Made by a program: the position numbers and the translations under genes. A stretch of DNA of 64,000 nucleotides from Mucilaginibacter sp. SMC90 (lineage in GTDB: Bacteria > Bacteroidota > Bacteroidia > Sphingobacteriales > Sphingobacteriaceae): contig NZ_CP094527.1 in NCBI RefSeq assembly GCF_022811725.1, positions 2,604,001 to 2,668,000 of the forward strand. Reading direction: 5' to 3'. The notes under the pieces are model-generated. The model ran no database searches and was not told the DNA's origin. It worked only from the letters and a program-made list of their open reading frames with translations. Shown in pieces: positions 25,996 through 36,092 of the stretch. Positions within the stretch are counted from its first letter, which is position 1. The number at the start of each line of letters is the position of its first letter.

Positions 25996-27837
25996 TTAAG
26001 CTACCTGGTATGTTGAAATTGGTTTTGAATGCTGATCGTTTAGCCATTGGGTAAACACCAGTAATTTCCAGATCTGGGTTGCCCGGTTCCATTTACCGCT
26101 CATGTGATCATTTATCATGGCAAATGATTTTTGTACGTTAATACCGGGAATGTTCTTTAGCTCGCTGATTGAAAGATGATCCATTACGTGATCTTTCAAT
26201 TCGTTTTTAAACCAATGATTAAGCGGCATAGTAAAGCCAGATTTTGGTCTGTCAAACAATTGTGCCGGGGCGTATTGGTATAAAATATCTTTCAAAATCC
26301 GTTTTTGAACGCCATATTTAAACTTGTAGCTGTCGGGCAGGGTTTGAGCAAAGGCTACTACACGATGATCCATAAACGGGGCCCTTGCTTCTAACGAAAA
26401 GGCCATTGTGCCCCTGTCAACTTTAGTATTTATATCACCGTTTAAATAGGTTTTAGTATCAAAGGCCGATAGTTTTTGAAAGATGCTTGTTGATTTTGAT
26501 GACCAAATATCCATGAAAGGCACCTGCAGGCCAACATTAGGATTTTCGAGCCAGGAGTATTCAAGCCCTCCAAGCATAAGTCCGTAAAGTGATTTCAATT
26601 CGGGGTTGCAAATGCCTAATGCAATAAGTTTGTGGCGATAGTTAGGCGAGATCCTGATAATATCGGCAATCCTTTTACGTACAGACAGCGGACATTTAAA
26701 CAGTTGGTCAACTATATTGAACCATTTGTAGCGGCTGTATCCCAAAAAGCTCTCGTCCCCGCCATCTCCGCTCAAAACTACTGTAACGTGTTTTTTAGTG
26801 TACTTGCTCAATAGTAAAGTAGGGATAGCACTTGAATCAGCAAAGGGTTCATCATAGTAACGGCCAAAGCTTTCAATCAGTTCAAGGCCTTCTTCTTTGT
26901 TACATTCAATAGTATGGTGATCTGTTTGCAGGTGGTTTGCAATTTTTTGTGCAAACACGCTTTCGTCAAAGCCCTTTTCCCTGAATTTAATGCAAAATGT
27001 TTTTACATTTTTATAATTTTTTGCCGCCAGTGAAGCTATGAGCGATGAGTCAATGCCGCTTGACAGATAAACTCCAAGCGGTACATCGGCATGCATCCGG
27101 ATATCTACGGCATTTGAAATCAAATGTGTTAAATCTGTTTGCGCCTCAGCATATGTGCCTTTGTATAGCTCAGTATGGGCTAAATCCAGCTCCCAATATT
27201 TTTTGGACCTGAAGTTGCCTGTATTACAATCAAAACAGAATGAATGCCCAGCCTCAAGCTTTTTAATCTCGTTCCATGCTGACTTAGGCTCCGGAACATA
27301 CCCCCAAATAAAATATTCATTAATTGCCTGCTCATCAAGGGTTACGTGCCTGCCTATGCATATTTGTGATGGCTGGCTTGCAAATTCAAAGTCCAAGCCG
27401 CTGTGTGCGTAATAAAATGGTTTTTTGCCAAGCCTGTCGCGGGCACCAAAAATTTGACGGGTGTGGACATTGTAAATTACAAAGGCAAACATGCCGTTGA
27501 AATGGTTAACACAATTTTCGCCATATTCAAGAAAGGCAGCGGTGATTACTTCGGTATCTGAATCAGTTGTAAACCTGTAACCCAAAGCTGTGAGTTTTAT
27601 CCTCAGGGGTTTGTAGTTATAGATCTCGCCATTAAATACAATTTTAAGGTGATTGTATGTAAATGGCTGATCAGACCGATGATCCAGATCAACAATAGCC
27701 AGGCGGTTATGGCCTAATGTAACCGGCCCGCTACGCTCAAAGCCAGAATAATCGGGACCTCTGAAATTAGCCCTCGCCAGTTTTTGAAATATGATATCAT
27801 CTTCATATCTCACTGTAGATCCATATATGCCGCACAT
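25996..27837 (-). CDS. asnB: Asparagine synthase-type glutamine amidotransferase
   Basis: 613 residues. An N-terminal class-II glutaminase domain starts at Cys2 (MCGIYG) with VFNGEIYNY and the RDRLGKKPFYY turn. A C-terminal synthetase domain has the PP-loop LSSGIDSSLIASLA and LSGDGGDESFLGYSRY. Being embedded among EPS genes, it more likely amidates a uronic acid (as WbpS-type enzymes do in some O-antigen loci) than makes free asparagine; that is inference. The UDP-HexNAcA dehydrogenase at 37532 would supply such an acid. Confidence 0.93.
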   Translation of the reverse strand: MCGIYGSTVRYEDDIIFQKLARANFRGPDYSGFERSGPVTLGHNRLAIVDLDHRSDQPFTYNHLKIVFNGEIYNYKPLRIKLTALGYRFTTDSDTEVITAAFLEYGENCVNHFNGMFAFVIYNVHTRQIFGARDRLGKKPFYYAHSGLDFEFASQPSQICIGRHVTLDEQAINEYFIWGYVPEPKSAWNEIKKLEAGHSFCFDCNTGNFRSKKYWELDLAHTELYKGTYAEAQTDLTHLISNAVDIRMHADVPLGVYLSSGIDSSLIASLAAKNYKNVKTFCIKFREKGFDESVFAQKIANHLQTDHHTIECNKEEGLELIESFGRYYDEPFADSSAIPTLLLSKYTKKHVTVVLSGDGGDESFLGYSRYKWFNIVDQLFKCPLSVRKRIADIIRISPNYRHKLIALGICNPELKSLYGLMLGGLEYSWLENPNVGLQVPFMDIWSSKSTSIFQKLSAFDTKTYLNGDINTKVDRGTMAFSLEARAPFMDHRVVAFAQTLPDSYKFKYGVQKRILKDILYQYAPAQLFDRPKSGFTMPLNHWFKNELKDHVMDHLSISELKNIPGINVQKSFAMINDHMSGKWNRATQIWKLLVFTQWLNDQHSKPISTYQVA

Positions 27838-27866
27838 ACAAAAAAAGGTTATAGGTTAATTGTTGT

Positions 27867-28928
27867 TTAGTTAGCAAGCAGGGTTTCATAAGCCATGCCT
27901 ATTTTGTTAAGCCCAAAGCGCTCTATTATATCTGCTTTGATATCGGTGTGCTGCCAGGTTTGATTGCAGGCGCGAATAATTTGCTGACGTAGTTTATCAA
28001 GGTCGTCCTGCTCTGCAATAAAGCCGTTAAACCCTTCTTTAATTATTTCGTTAACCCCGCCAACCCTAAATGTAACTACGGGCACACCAACTGATAGTGA
28101 TTCAAGTACCACATTTGGAAATCCTTCGGTAAATGAACTTAGTACCAGCAAGTCGTGGTTTGATATAACTTCGGTAACATTTTTAATCTCTCCGATAAAC
28201 TTTACACGCTCGTTAAGGCCAATATTTTCAACTTCTGCTTTTAATGTATTCATCAACGGGCCATTGCCTGCAACGGTTAAAACATAATCTTGAGGTAGTG
28301 TTTTCATCACTTCGAGCAGGCGAAACAGCCCTTTTTCTTTAATGAGCCGGTTAACAGCAATAAGCCTTTTTAAATCTGAAGTTTGATTTTGGGGCTTTAA
28401 AACATTTGTTGTTACTACCGGATTATGGATAACTATCAGCTTGTTCAGCTTAATGTTGTAAACCCTGGCTAATGACTGCCTCATTTCTTCAGACTGACAT
28501 ACTATCGCATTAAAACGTACAAACAAGAACCTTGAAAAGTAGTTATAGAAGCGGGCCTTAAACCCATAAAAGTGCTTCATTTGATGTGGGTTGTTTGAGG
28601 CCCTGCCTATTAAGTTGGTTGTTTTTACAAATATCGAAACAAGGGCAACCAGGATATTGATATGATCAGTAGTTGAAAAGACAGCGTATGGCTTTTCGTC
28701 TTTCAGCAACTTACGAAGTTTAAAAAATGAGCGTGATGCTTTTATTGTTCCCAGATCAAAAAACCTGATCCCTGCTATTTCTGTTGAGAAACTGCATTCG
28801 TTTCCGTTCAGAAGAACCACAACAACTTCATAATCGGGTTTATTAAAATATTGAGACAGCAACCAATAAACACGTTCAGAACCGCCTGTGCCAAGCGAAC
28901 CGAGCACAAGGAAAATTTTCTTTTTCAT
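27867..28928 (-). CDS. Glycosyltransferase family 4
   Basis: 353 residues from the ATG at 28928; a TTG three codons upstream is possible but less likely. The GT-B fold is marked by LGSLGTGGSERVYWLLS at the N-terminus, AVNRLIKEKGLFRLLEVM, and the EX7E site TEGFPNVVLESLSVG. The GGSER start is common for transferases acting on lipid-linked intermediates. Sugar specificity unknown. Confidence 0.92.
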   Translation of the reverse strand: MKKKIFLVLGSLGTGGSERVYWLLSQYFNKPDYEVVVVLLNGNECSFSTEIAGIRFFDLGTIKASRSFFKLRKLLKDEKPYAVFSTTDHINILVALVSIFVKTTNLIGRASNNPHQMKHFYGFKARFYNYFSRFLFVRFNAIVCQSEEMRQSLARVYNIKLNKLIVIHNPVVTTNVLKPQNQTSDLKRLIAVNRLIKEKGLFRLLEVMKTLPQDYVLTVAGNGPLMNTLKAEVENIGLNERVKFIGEIKNVTEVISNHDLLVLSSFTEGFPNVVLESLSVGVPVVTFRVGGVNEIIKEGFNGFIAEQDDLDKLRQQIIRACNQTWQHTDIKADIIERFGLNKIGMAYETLLAN

Positions 28929-28953
28929 TGTAAACAAAAATTGGGGTTGGGTT

Positions 28954-30204
28954 TTAGGCTACAGCTAATTCTTCCTGCTCTGATTCGGTTTCTTCCTGCT
29001 CTGGTTCGGTCTTCTTTATTGGATCAGTTAGTTTATTGTGGTGTAGTACTGCGAAATAAATAAATATAGTAGGGCCGTCTACACTCATCAGCCATCCGTT
29101 GTGCGATAGTGCGTTTAACGAAATTGCTATGAACGTGAAAAATATGGCTACATAAATCGCATTCTCTTTTTGCCTTATTTTTTTTATAGTTTGCCAAAAC
29201 AAGCGTACCGTTTTGTAATATATGGCCCATAGTAAACCCAGCCCTAAAAACGGACCAAGCAGGGTTACAAACATCAAATAGGCGTTATGTGATGATAAGC
29301 CGAAGGTAAACAACGGGTTTCTGTAAGTTGCCTCATCCCAGGTTTTACCATAAAAAATTAACCCGAAAGGATAATCGGCATATATTTTCAGGTTTTCGGC
29401 CGCCATGTTGGCCCTGTTATAATCGTTTGCCTGTTTAGCTTCGTTTTTGGATAGGATATTGTTTTTCTCATCCATGTTGTCTTTTAACACATAGGTGTAT
29501 AATCCAAAGCATATGATCACTGTGGCTGCAACCAGGAAAACCGCTTTGTAGCGATAATAAATAAAAAGAAACAGGATCACGCCGGCACCGAAGCTTATAA
29601 ATGCCGACCGGTTCATGCCGAGATAAATACAAATGATGCAGGCTGCCAAAATCAAAACTCTTATTATGATGTATTGCCTGGTGGTGCATGATGCAATAAA
29701 GGCGAAAGTAGTAATTGCTACAACCTGGTATCCGAAGTTAAATTGTGTTACTGCCAATCCAGCGGGGCTTTGTTTAACCGTTTCGCCCAATAACATGCTT
29801 CTGAGCGGATCAATGACATCGGCCATAGTGTGATCTAAGATCATGATGACCATAGAGCCCGCCAGCAGGAAAAAAAACACTAATATGGAGGTGTAATAAC
29901 GGACTTTATTTGCGCCTACGAAATAGTTAAAATATAACGAACAAGGTATTATAGTGAGTAGTATGGCAAAAAAGGTTATGTAGTTACTCATGCCCACTAC
30001 CTGATATAAAAAAACCCCGATTACAAATACGATAAGCTCATTATAATAAGCAAAGTCCAATATTGGCTTTTGTACAAAGAATAGCAGCATGCAAAAAATT
30101 ACAGGCGCAGGTATCCTTAAAGTATCTGTCATGAAAATGCCAAAGGCAAGTGTGTACAGATAGAAGAACATTAAACTATAAAAGAGGCCCTTTTTAAGTA
30201 ACAT
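28954..30204 (-). CDS. Wzy-like O-antigen/EPS polymerase or ligase
   Basis: 416 residues, about 10-12 membrane helices, and a large periplasmic loop in the second half (KNEAKQANDYNRANMAAENL to GLSSHNAYL) with the SHNAYL element typical of Wzy_C/O-antigen ligase proteins. The C-terminal tail is acidic and repetitive (TEPEQEETESEQEE) because of a 21-bp tandem duplication. With a Wzx flippase and Wza/Wzc present, a polymerase role is the natural reading. Confidence 0.85.
   Translation of the reverse strand: MLLKKGLFYSLMFFYLYTLAFGIFMTDTLRIPAPVIFCMLLFFVQKPILDFAYYNELIVFVIGVFLYQVVGMSNYITFFAILLTIIPCSLYFNYFVGANKVRYYTSILVFFFLLAGSMVIMILDHTMADVIDPLRSMLLGETVKQSPAGLAVTQFNFGYQVVAITTFAFIASCTTRQYIIIRVLILAACIICIYLGMNRSAFISFGAGVILFLFIYYRYKAVFLVAATVIICFGLYTYVLKDNMDEKNNILSKNEAKQANDYNRANMAAENLKIYADYPFGLIFYGKTWDEATYRNPLFTFGLSSHNAYLMFVTLLGPFLGLGLLWAIYYKTVRLFWQTIKKIRQKENAIYVAIFFTFIAISLNALSHNGWLMSVDGPTIFIYFAVLHHNKLTDPIKKTEPEQEETESEQEELAVA
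28969..29010. repeat. 21-bp tandem duplication in the polymerase tail
   Basis: Two adjacent 21-bp units (28969-28989 and 28990-29010) differing at one base. They encode repeated E-x-E-Q-E-E acidic heptads. The reading frame is kept. Confidence 0.85.
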
Positions 30205-30222
30205 GATAAATTGATAATGATA

Positions 30223-30813
30223 CTATTGAAAAATTCGTTTAAGTGTAGAGAGTATTATTTTCAGGTCCATTAAAATGCCCTGGTTGTCAATGTATTCGAG
30301 GTTTTTGCTAATTTTTGATGGCACAATTACTTTAATGTACATGTCTTCAGGATCATCACTGCCAGCCAGGATATCGTTTTCATCGAAGTATTTGATAGAT
30401 GCCCAGTCAGTTACGCCGGGTTTAACACTCAATACCTTTAATTGGGCCGGGGTATACATGTTTACGTATTTTCTTACCTCAGGACGCGGCCCAACAAAGC
30501 TCATATCGCCTTTTAATACGTTTAGCAATTGCGGTAATTCATCGAGTTTATATTTCCTGAGCCAGTAACCAACACCTGTAATCCGGTAATCTTTACTGCC
30601 TATGGTTAGTAATCCGGCTCTGTCTGAGTTTACATACATGGTCCTGAATTTGAAGAGTTCAAACTCATTGCCATCCTTGCCAACCCGTGCCTGCTTGTAA
30701 AATGCACTTCCCCTTGAATTTATTTTAATGGCTACGGCAATTAAAATAAATAGTGGCAGTAATATGATCAGCGCTATGAGTGATAGGCTAAAATCAAAAA
30801 GCCGTTTTGTCAT
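30223..30813 (-). CDS. Priming undecaprenyl-phosphate sugar-phosphate transferase (PglC-like)
   Basis: 196 residues. One N-terminal hydrophobic helix (about 9-29) is followed by the bacterial sugar transferase domain: FYKQARVGKDGNEFELFKFRTM, KLDELPQLLNVLKGDMSFVGPRPE and KPGVTDW. The short form without extra membrane helices is like PglC, which loads a phospho-HexNAc on undecaprenyl phosphate. This starts the repeat-unit assembly. It is 18 bp from the polymerase gene and 8 bp from the DegT gene. Confidence 0.94.
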   Translation of the reverse strand: MTKRLFDFSLSLIALIILLPLFILIAVAIKINSRGSAFYKQARVGKDGNEFELFKFRTMYVNSDRAGLLTIGSKDYRITGVGYWLRKYKLDELPQLLNVLKGDMSFVGPRPEVRKYVNMYTPAQLKVLSVKPGVTDWASIKYFDENDILAGSDDPEDMYIKVIVPSKISKNLEYIDNQGILMDLKIILSTLKRIFQ

Positions 30814-30821
30814 AACTGTGT

Positions 30822-32066
30822 TTATAATTCAACTTTTGCAGGTTCTTTACATTCTTCCAATACGGTGTTAACCGAGTTTATCACAGTTGTAATTATGAAA
30901 TCTATCTGCTCATCAGAAAGCTGCGGATAAATAGGAAGCGAAATTTCATTTGCGTAAAGTGCATAAGCAGATGGGTATTGAGAAATCTCGTATCCCATAT
31001 CTTTAAAAAGGGTTAACATAGGCAGTGGGGTAAAATGCACATTAGCCATGATCCCTTCACTCATAATGATGTCGATAATCTGATCGCGCTGGGCTTCTGT
31101 TATACCTTTAATCCGCAGCGCAAACAGATGATAGGATGATTCCTTTTGCTCATTTTTTAATGGAGGTTCAATAAACCAATCCATTTCTTTAAAGCTGTCG
31201 CAATACATTAATGCAACACGTTTGCGCATTGGGAGCAAAGTGGCATCATAATTTTTGAGCTGGCCGAGACCAATTGCCGCGCAAATGTCGGGCATATTGA
31301 TTTTGAGGCCCATAAACAGGATGTCATATTTCCAGCCGCCCCCGTTTGATTTGGTAAAGGCATCTTTAGTTTGGCCGTTAAGCGTATATAGCTTTAAGTA
31401 CCGGTATTCATCGGCTGGGTTAAAACAAGCAGGAAGGTTGATGCAGATACAACCACCTTCGGCTGTAGTAATGTTTTTAACTGCGTGAAAAGAAAAGATG
31501 GAAACATCACTATACTTTGCTGCAGGTAATTCATTTATGGTTGCACCAATTGAGTGTGCTGCATCGGCAATTAAAAGTATCCGGCCTAAAGTTTCTTGTT
31601 TTATATTTTCGGGAACAAACAGTTTTTTAATTTCCGGTTTGTTAATGATAGCCTTTAATTCTTCGTAGTCGCAAGGCCAGCCTGCTATGTCAACAGCAAT
31701 AATTGCTTTGGTTTTTGGCGTTATCGCTTTAGTTACGGCTTCTGTAGAAATGCTGCAATCATTATCTACGTCAACAATAACCGGGGTTGCTCCGCAATGC
31801 AGTACGCTTAAGGCAGTTGCACAATAAGTGTAAGCCGGAATGATAACTTCATCACCTTCTTTTACGCCAAACCATTTTAGCATCAAAATAGCTCCTGATG
31901 TCCATGAGTTTACGCAAACAGCAGCATCCGAAGCTGTAAGTTGCTTCATTTGCTGTTCAAGTGCTGCTACCTTGGGGCCAGTGGTTATCCAGCCAGAGTT
32001 AAGCGTGTCCATAACCTCGTTTATTACAGCCTGGTCAATGTATGGTGGTGCAAAAGAAATTTTCAT
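30822..32066 (-). CDS. DegT/DnrJ/EryC1 aminotransferase
   Basis: 414 residues. The PLP Lys is in SFHAVKNITTAEGG, the ring Asp in IADAAHSIGA, and the N-terminus reads PYIDQAVINEVMDTLNSGWITTGPKV, which is typical for sugar aminotransferases (ArnB/PglE-like). With the PglF-type dehydratase it could give a 4-amino-4,6-dideoxy sugar nucleotide, glutamate being the usual donor. It precedes the priming transferase in transcription. Confidence 0.93.
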   Translation of the reverse strand: MKISFAPPYIDQAVINEVMDTLNSGWITTGPKVAALEQQMKQLTASDAAVCVNSWTSGAILMLKWFGVKEGDEVIIPAYTYCATALSVLHCGATPVIVDVDNDCSISTEAVTKAITPKTKAIIAVDIAGWPCDYEELKAIINKPEIKKLFVPENIKQETLGRILLIADAAHSIGATINELPAAKYSDVSIFSFHAVKNITTAEGGCICINLPACFNPADEYRYLKLYTLNGQTKDAFTKSNGGGWKYDILFMGLKINMPDICAAIGLGQLKNYDATLLPMRKRVALMYCDSFKEMDWFIEPPLKNEQKESSYHLFALRIKGITEAQRDQIIDIIMSEGIMANVHFTPLPMLTLFKDMGYEISQYPSAYALYANEISLPIYPQLSDEQIDFIITTVINSVNTVLEECKEPAKVEL

Positions 32067-32083
32067 ATCAGGTTTAAATAATG

Positions 32084-32851
32084 TTAGTTTCCGGCGGGGA
32101 TTCGTTCCATAAAGGCGATTAATTTTTGAGCGTAATCGCGGGCCAATCTTTTATAGATGCAATATTTTTCCATAATTGCATTTGTCCATGTGTATTGGGA
32201 AAAATCAAGGTTATCCAGCGACACAAAAAGATGGTGATTGTTTTCTATAAAAAGTTCAAGCTGTTTGAATGTCTTGTCTGAACAGGTTTCAGGATGATAG
32301 TTAAATGTCCAGGTATATTTTGTTTTTTGTTCAACTTCTGATAGCTGAACGGGCACCCAGTTAAAACCAAAACGTATATATGGAGATCTGAGCAAGCCGT
32401 CGCTAATTATTTTGATGTTCGTATACTCATGTAAAGCCAGGAGTGTATTACGGTCAAAAGTATGTGCAGGAGCTATAAAAACAGTCGGACGAATATTTTC
32501 GCGATCAAAGATTTCGGCTGCTTTTCTTATTTTTTCTTTTTGAGTTTGTAGTGGTAAGCCTGCAAATTCCGATCTCTTGTTCATCTTCAACAGGCCGGAA
32601 TTGTGATTTATATAATAATGGTCAAAGCCATGCATGCCTATCACATAATTCTTATCCTGAAGTTCGCGCACCCGCTGCCAGTAGTAAGGGTTAAAATTGC
32701 CACAGGCTCTTAGTTTAGGGTCTTTATTGGCGGGGATCACCGCTATCATGGGTTTGATGCCATACTTATCAAACAGGTTAAAGAAACGGTCCCATTTTTG
32801 AAGGTTATTTGTTGGGCACAAATCATCCAAACGAATTAAATACTGTAGCAT
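32084..32851 (-). CDS. Polysaccharide deacetylase-like (DUF2334/NodB fold)
   Basis: 255 residues. A metal-binding motif IRLDD sits near the N-terminus, HGFDH acts as the HxxxH motif in GMHGFDHYY, and VFIAPAHTFD is a later active-site strand. No signal peptide is obvious, so it may act in the cytoplasm on a lipid-linked or nucleotide-linked sugar. De-N-acetylation of a HexNAc is the likely reaction. Confidence 0.82.
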   Translation of the reverse strand: MLQYLIRLDDLCPTNNLQKWDRFFNLFDKYGIKPMIAVIPANKDPKLRACGNFNPYYWQRVRELQDKNYVIGMHGFDHYYINHNSGLLKMNKRSEFAGLPLQTQKEKIRKAAEIFDRENIRPTVFIAPAHTFDRNTLLALHEYTNIKIISDGLLRSPYIRFGFNWVPVQLSEVEQKTKYTWTFNYHPETCSDKTFKQLELFIENNHHLFVSLDNLDFSQYTWTNAIMEKYCIYKRLARDYAQKLIAFMERIPAGN

Positions 32852-32869
32852 ATTAACAGTGCGGTAAGT

Positions 32870-34039
32870 TTACAAAGCCGGTTGATTGCTGGTTAGTTGT
32901 GCTGCTGGTTCTGATGATGCAGCGTGTTTTTTAATTAAAGCCTCCCATTCTCCGAATATCTTATCGGGATGGTTAGTTTGTGATATGATGCGTGCCTGGT
33001 TGCCAAGATTGGTTTTCAATACCTCATCGCCAGCCAAACGTTGCATGGCGTCAGCCAAACTGCTTATTGATGCCCTGTTTACCAATATTCCGTTTTGGCC
33101 GTTGGTTATGATTTCTGCGGGGCCAAAATTGCAATCTACAGCTATTGCCGGACAGCCAAAGCTCATAGCTTCAACCAAAGCGTTAGGGTAACCTTCATTG
33201 CGCGATGGCAAAACAAACATTTCGGCCTGGCTGTAATAATCCTCAATGTTAGTCCTGCTGCCGGGCAGCAACACCCGTTCCCTCAATCCGAGGTTAAAGA
33301 TCTGGCAAACCAGGTTGGCCCGTTCCTGGCCATCGCCAATAATTATAAGATCAATATCGTTGATGCCTGATTTTGCATAGGCTTCAATAAGTATGTCGAA
33401 GCCTTTTACGTAAGCCAGGCGGCCAACTCCTAAAATAAACTTCCGATGATGTACCTTCTGACCAGATGGTGATTTAAAAATGGTAACAGCATTGGCAACG
33501 CGTTCGATATTGTTAAGCGTTTTAAAATCTTTATCGTTAAGCAGGCAGTCCTGAACTCCTTTAGCACTTACAACAACCGCCGCCGCTCTTTTATACAGGT
33601 TTAAAGCCAGTTTCTTATGTAAATAATTAAAGCTGATAACACTTCTGTCGGGCGATGTTCGTTCTGAAACAATATAGGGCACACGGGTTAGCCAGCAAGT
33701 GATACCAGTCCAGATATTGGCCGATGTGATGAACGACAAAGCACACACTGGTTTTTCTGTTCGCAGCAATTTTATCAGTCTGTAAAAAGTTGCGACTATG
33801 TGATATAGCCTATAAACTAACCAGCTTTTTTGACGGTTTACGAGGTAAAAAACTTTAACATCGTTATCAATTTCATATGCCGGGGCATCATCGTTTAAAG
33901 AAATAAGTACCGATTGAAAGCTGTTTTTATTAAAGTAATTAGCGAGCGATATGATAACTCTTTCTGCTCCTCCGCCTCTGAGTGAAGGAATAATGAAAAA
34001 CAGAACGGGTTTTGTAAAAGGATCAGCTTGTATTTTCAT
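32870..34039 (-). CDS. Glycosyltransferase family 4
   Basis: 389 residues. The N-terminus has FFIIPSLRGGGAERVIISLANYF, the donor domain LGVGRLAYVKGFDILIEAYAK, and the EX7E site NEGYPNALVEAMSFG. The glycine-rich GGGAER start is shared by EPS and N-linked-glycan transferases. It is 18 bp after the neighbouring deacetylase start in operon order; sugar unknown. Confidence 0.92.
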   Translation of the reverse strand: MKIQADPFTKPVLFFIIPSLRGGGAERVIISLANYFNKNSFQSVLISLNDDAPAYEIDNDVKVFYLVNRQKSWLVYRLYHIVATFYRLIKLLRTEKPVCALSFITSANIWTGITCWLTRVPYIVSERTSPDRSVISFNYLHKKLALNLYKRAAAVVVSAKGVQDCLLNDKDFKTLNNIERVANAVTIFKSPSGQKVHHRKFILGVGRLAYVKGFDILIEAYAKSGINDIDLIIIGDGQERANLVCQIFNLGLRERVLLPGSRTNIEDYYSQAEMFVLPSRNEGYPNALVEAMSFGCPAIAVDCNFGPAEIITNGQNGILVNRASISSLADAMQRLAGDEVLKTNLGNQARIISQTNHPDKIFGEWEALIKKHAASSEPAAQLTSNQPAL

Positions 34040-34062
34040 GTTGAAGTTAAATGCCTTGTTGG

Positions 34063-34920
34063 TTAAAGCAGGTATTTTAGTGTATCGTAAGCTTTGCGAA
34101 ACCGTTTGTTTTGTAATTCAAATAGCAGATAGTTTTTAATGTAAAGCAGCAAAAGTCTTTTTTTGGCAATTGCAGAGTAGGTAAAGTTTTTTATGATCAG
34201 GTTGAAATCGCTTATAACCATTTCCATACGTACTTTGGTATTGATCATGCTCCAAACGCCGCCCTCATGTTTGCGGTAACAGCTCATTACCTCGGGCATC
34301 ACATAAATTTTGCCGCCGGTATTATGTGTGGCAAATAGCTTAAACATTTTATCGCCGGCATAACAATCCAAAAACCAGGGGATTGAAAATACCTGCATTG
34401 TTTCGGGGATATTGCGATAAACTACAGTTGCTGTTTTTGTTTCCTCCTGTTTTCCGCCCAGCAAATCGGTATAGGTATGTATTAGCGGCGTTGGGTTAGG
34501 GTGTACATAAAGTGTTTTGCTACTGGCGTTTATTAATTTATGATAATGACAGCAAATAACGTACTCGGGATTGTTTTCTAAAAAATCAACCTGTTTTTGC
34601 AGTTTGTATTCATTTGTCCAATAATCGTCGCCCTCGCAAAGTGCTATATACTTACCGGTGCAGTACTTGATGCAATTGATTAAATTTTTATGCATACCTA
34701 AATTGGTAGGGGGGACTATAAGCTTTATCTTACCAGGATAGGTTTCTGAATAAAATTTTACTATTGATTGTGTTTTGTCTGTCGAACAATCGTCGCCGAT
34801 GATGATATCAAACTTGAAATTTGTTTTTTGCATCAAAAAGCTCCTGATAGCTTCGGCAATAAATTTTTCATGATTGTAAGTGATGCAGCAAATACTTACC
34901 GTTATTTCTTCTTCATTCAT
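34063..34920 (-). CDS. Glycosyltransferase family 2
   Basis: 285 residues, GT-A fold. It shows VSICCITYNHEKFIAEAIRS at the N-terminus, IIGDDCSTDKTQ for the nucleotide site, and the DxD-like EGDDYW in IALCEGDDYWTNE. Inverting transferase using a UDP- or dTDP-sugar. The start overlaps the DegT stop by 4 bp. Confidence 0.93.
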   Translation of the reverse strand: MNEEEITVSICCITYNHEKFIAEAIRSFLMQKTNFKFDIIIGDDCSTDKTQSIVKFYSETYPGKIKLIVPPTNLGMHKNLINCIKYCTGKYIALCEGDDYWTNEYKLQKQVDFLENNPEYVICCHYHKLINASSKTLYVHPNPTPLIHTYTDLLGGKQEETKTATVVYRNIPETMQVFSIPWFLDCYAGDKMFKLFATHNTGGKIYVMPEVMSCYRKHEGGVWSMINTKVRMEMVISDFNLIIKNFTYSAIAKKRLLLLYIKNYLLFELQNKRFRKAYDTLKYLL

Positions 34921-36092
34921 ACTGTTCCATTTACGTTCACAGTTGTCATATTTATTTCAGATTCAATTTTGTCGGTGATGATGGAGCCAAAATGTTTTGG
35001 TTTAACATTATTGTCAAAATTTTGCGCACGTAGCAACAGCCTGCAAATAAGGTCAAGATCTGAAAGTGAAAGCGTATGAAATAGAGGAAGGCAAACTACC
35101 CTTGAGGCTATAGAATCACAAACAGGCATCGGCTGTTTTTTTACGTATGGCAATGATGATAATGAAGGATAAAAATATCTCCTGCAATAAATCTGGGCCA
35201 GTTCTAATTTTGATTTACTTTGATGCATCAATTCCTCTGTTTGAAAAATTATGGGGAAGTACGCATAGTTGTAATCCTGTTCATTTTCAAGTTTTTGGAA
35301 CTGTACATCCAGATTTTCCAGGCGTAACAGATATTGCTCATACAAATACTTCCGTTTTTTAAGTATTTCATCAACATGACGTAGGTTGCATAAGCCCATT
35401 GCTGCATGAAACTCGCTGTTTTTTGCGTTGATACCTTCTTCTGAGAAAGTATCAACCCCCGAATATCCGAAATTGCGCATCAGCGCCATTGTTTTCAGTA
35501 ACTCCGGATCCTGGGTAAATACTGCGCCGCCTTCAATGGTGTGGTATAATTTAGTTGAATGAAAGCTTGTTACGCTGATATCGCCATATTCAAATACCGA
35601 ACGGTTGTTGTAAAAGGTACCAAAGCAATGGGCCGCATCATAAATAACTTTAAGATTATGCTTATCGGCAATGGCCTGTATAGCTGTGATATCGCATGGG
35701 TTGCCAAATACGTGCGTTGCCAGTATAGCTGAAGTTTTTGGTGTGATGGCCGCTTCAATTTTACTTGGATCAATGTTTAGTGTTCCCGGATCAATGTCAA
35801 CAAATACCGGTTCACAACCCTGCCAAACAACAGTGCTTGTAGTGGCAACAAATGAAAATGGCGTTGTGATGATTTCGCCGCTTAATTTAAGCGCTTTAAT
35901 AGCCAGCTGTAAAGCTATTGTGCCATTTGTAACAAACAGCATATGGCTTACACCCAGGTATTGCTTTAGTTTTAACTCAAGGGTGTTTACAAGCGGGCCA
36001 TTGTTAGTGAGCCATTGTCTTTCCCAGATGCTTTTTACGTAAGCTCTGAATTCCTTTTCGGCAGGGAGAAATGGTTTGGTTACAGGAATCAT
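34917..36092 (-). CDS. DegT aminotransferase, VioA/FdtB-like
   Basis: 391 residues. The Lys motif SFHSTKLYHTIEGGA is characteristic of the dTDP-4-amino (VioA) and dTDP-3-amino (FdtB/QdtB) sugar transaminases. The PLP ring Asp is in IYDAAHCFG. Its substrate would be a dTDP-keto-6-deoxyhexose; no RmlA/RmlB genes are in the window, so that nucleotide must come from elsewhere. It overlaps the flippase gene by 4 bp. Confidence 0.9.
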   Translation of the reverse strand: MIPVTKPFLPAEKEFRAYVKSIWERQWLTNNGPLVNTLELKLKQYLGVSHMLFVTNGTIALQLAIKALKLSGEIITTPFSFVATTSTVVWQGCEPVFVDIDPGTLNIDPSKIEAAITPKTSAILATHVFGNPCDITAIQAIADKHNLKVIYDAAHCFGTFYNNRSVFEYGDISVTSFHSTKLYHTIEGGAVFTQDPELLKTMALMRNFGYSGVDTFSEEGINAKNSEFHAAMGLCNLRHVDEILKKRKYLYEQYLLRLENLDVQFQKLENEQDYNYAYFPIIFQTEELMHQSKSKLELAQIYCRRYFYPSLSSLPYVKKQPMPVCDSIASRVVCLPLFHTLSLSDLDLICRLLLRAQNFDNNVKPKHFGSIITDKIESEINMTTVNVNGTV

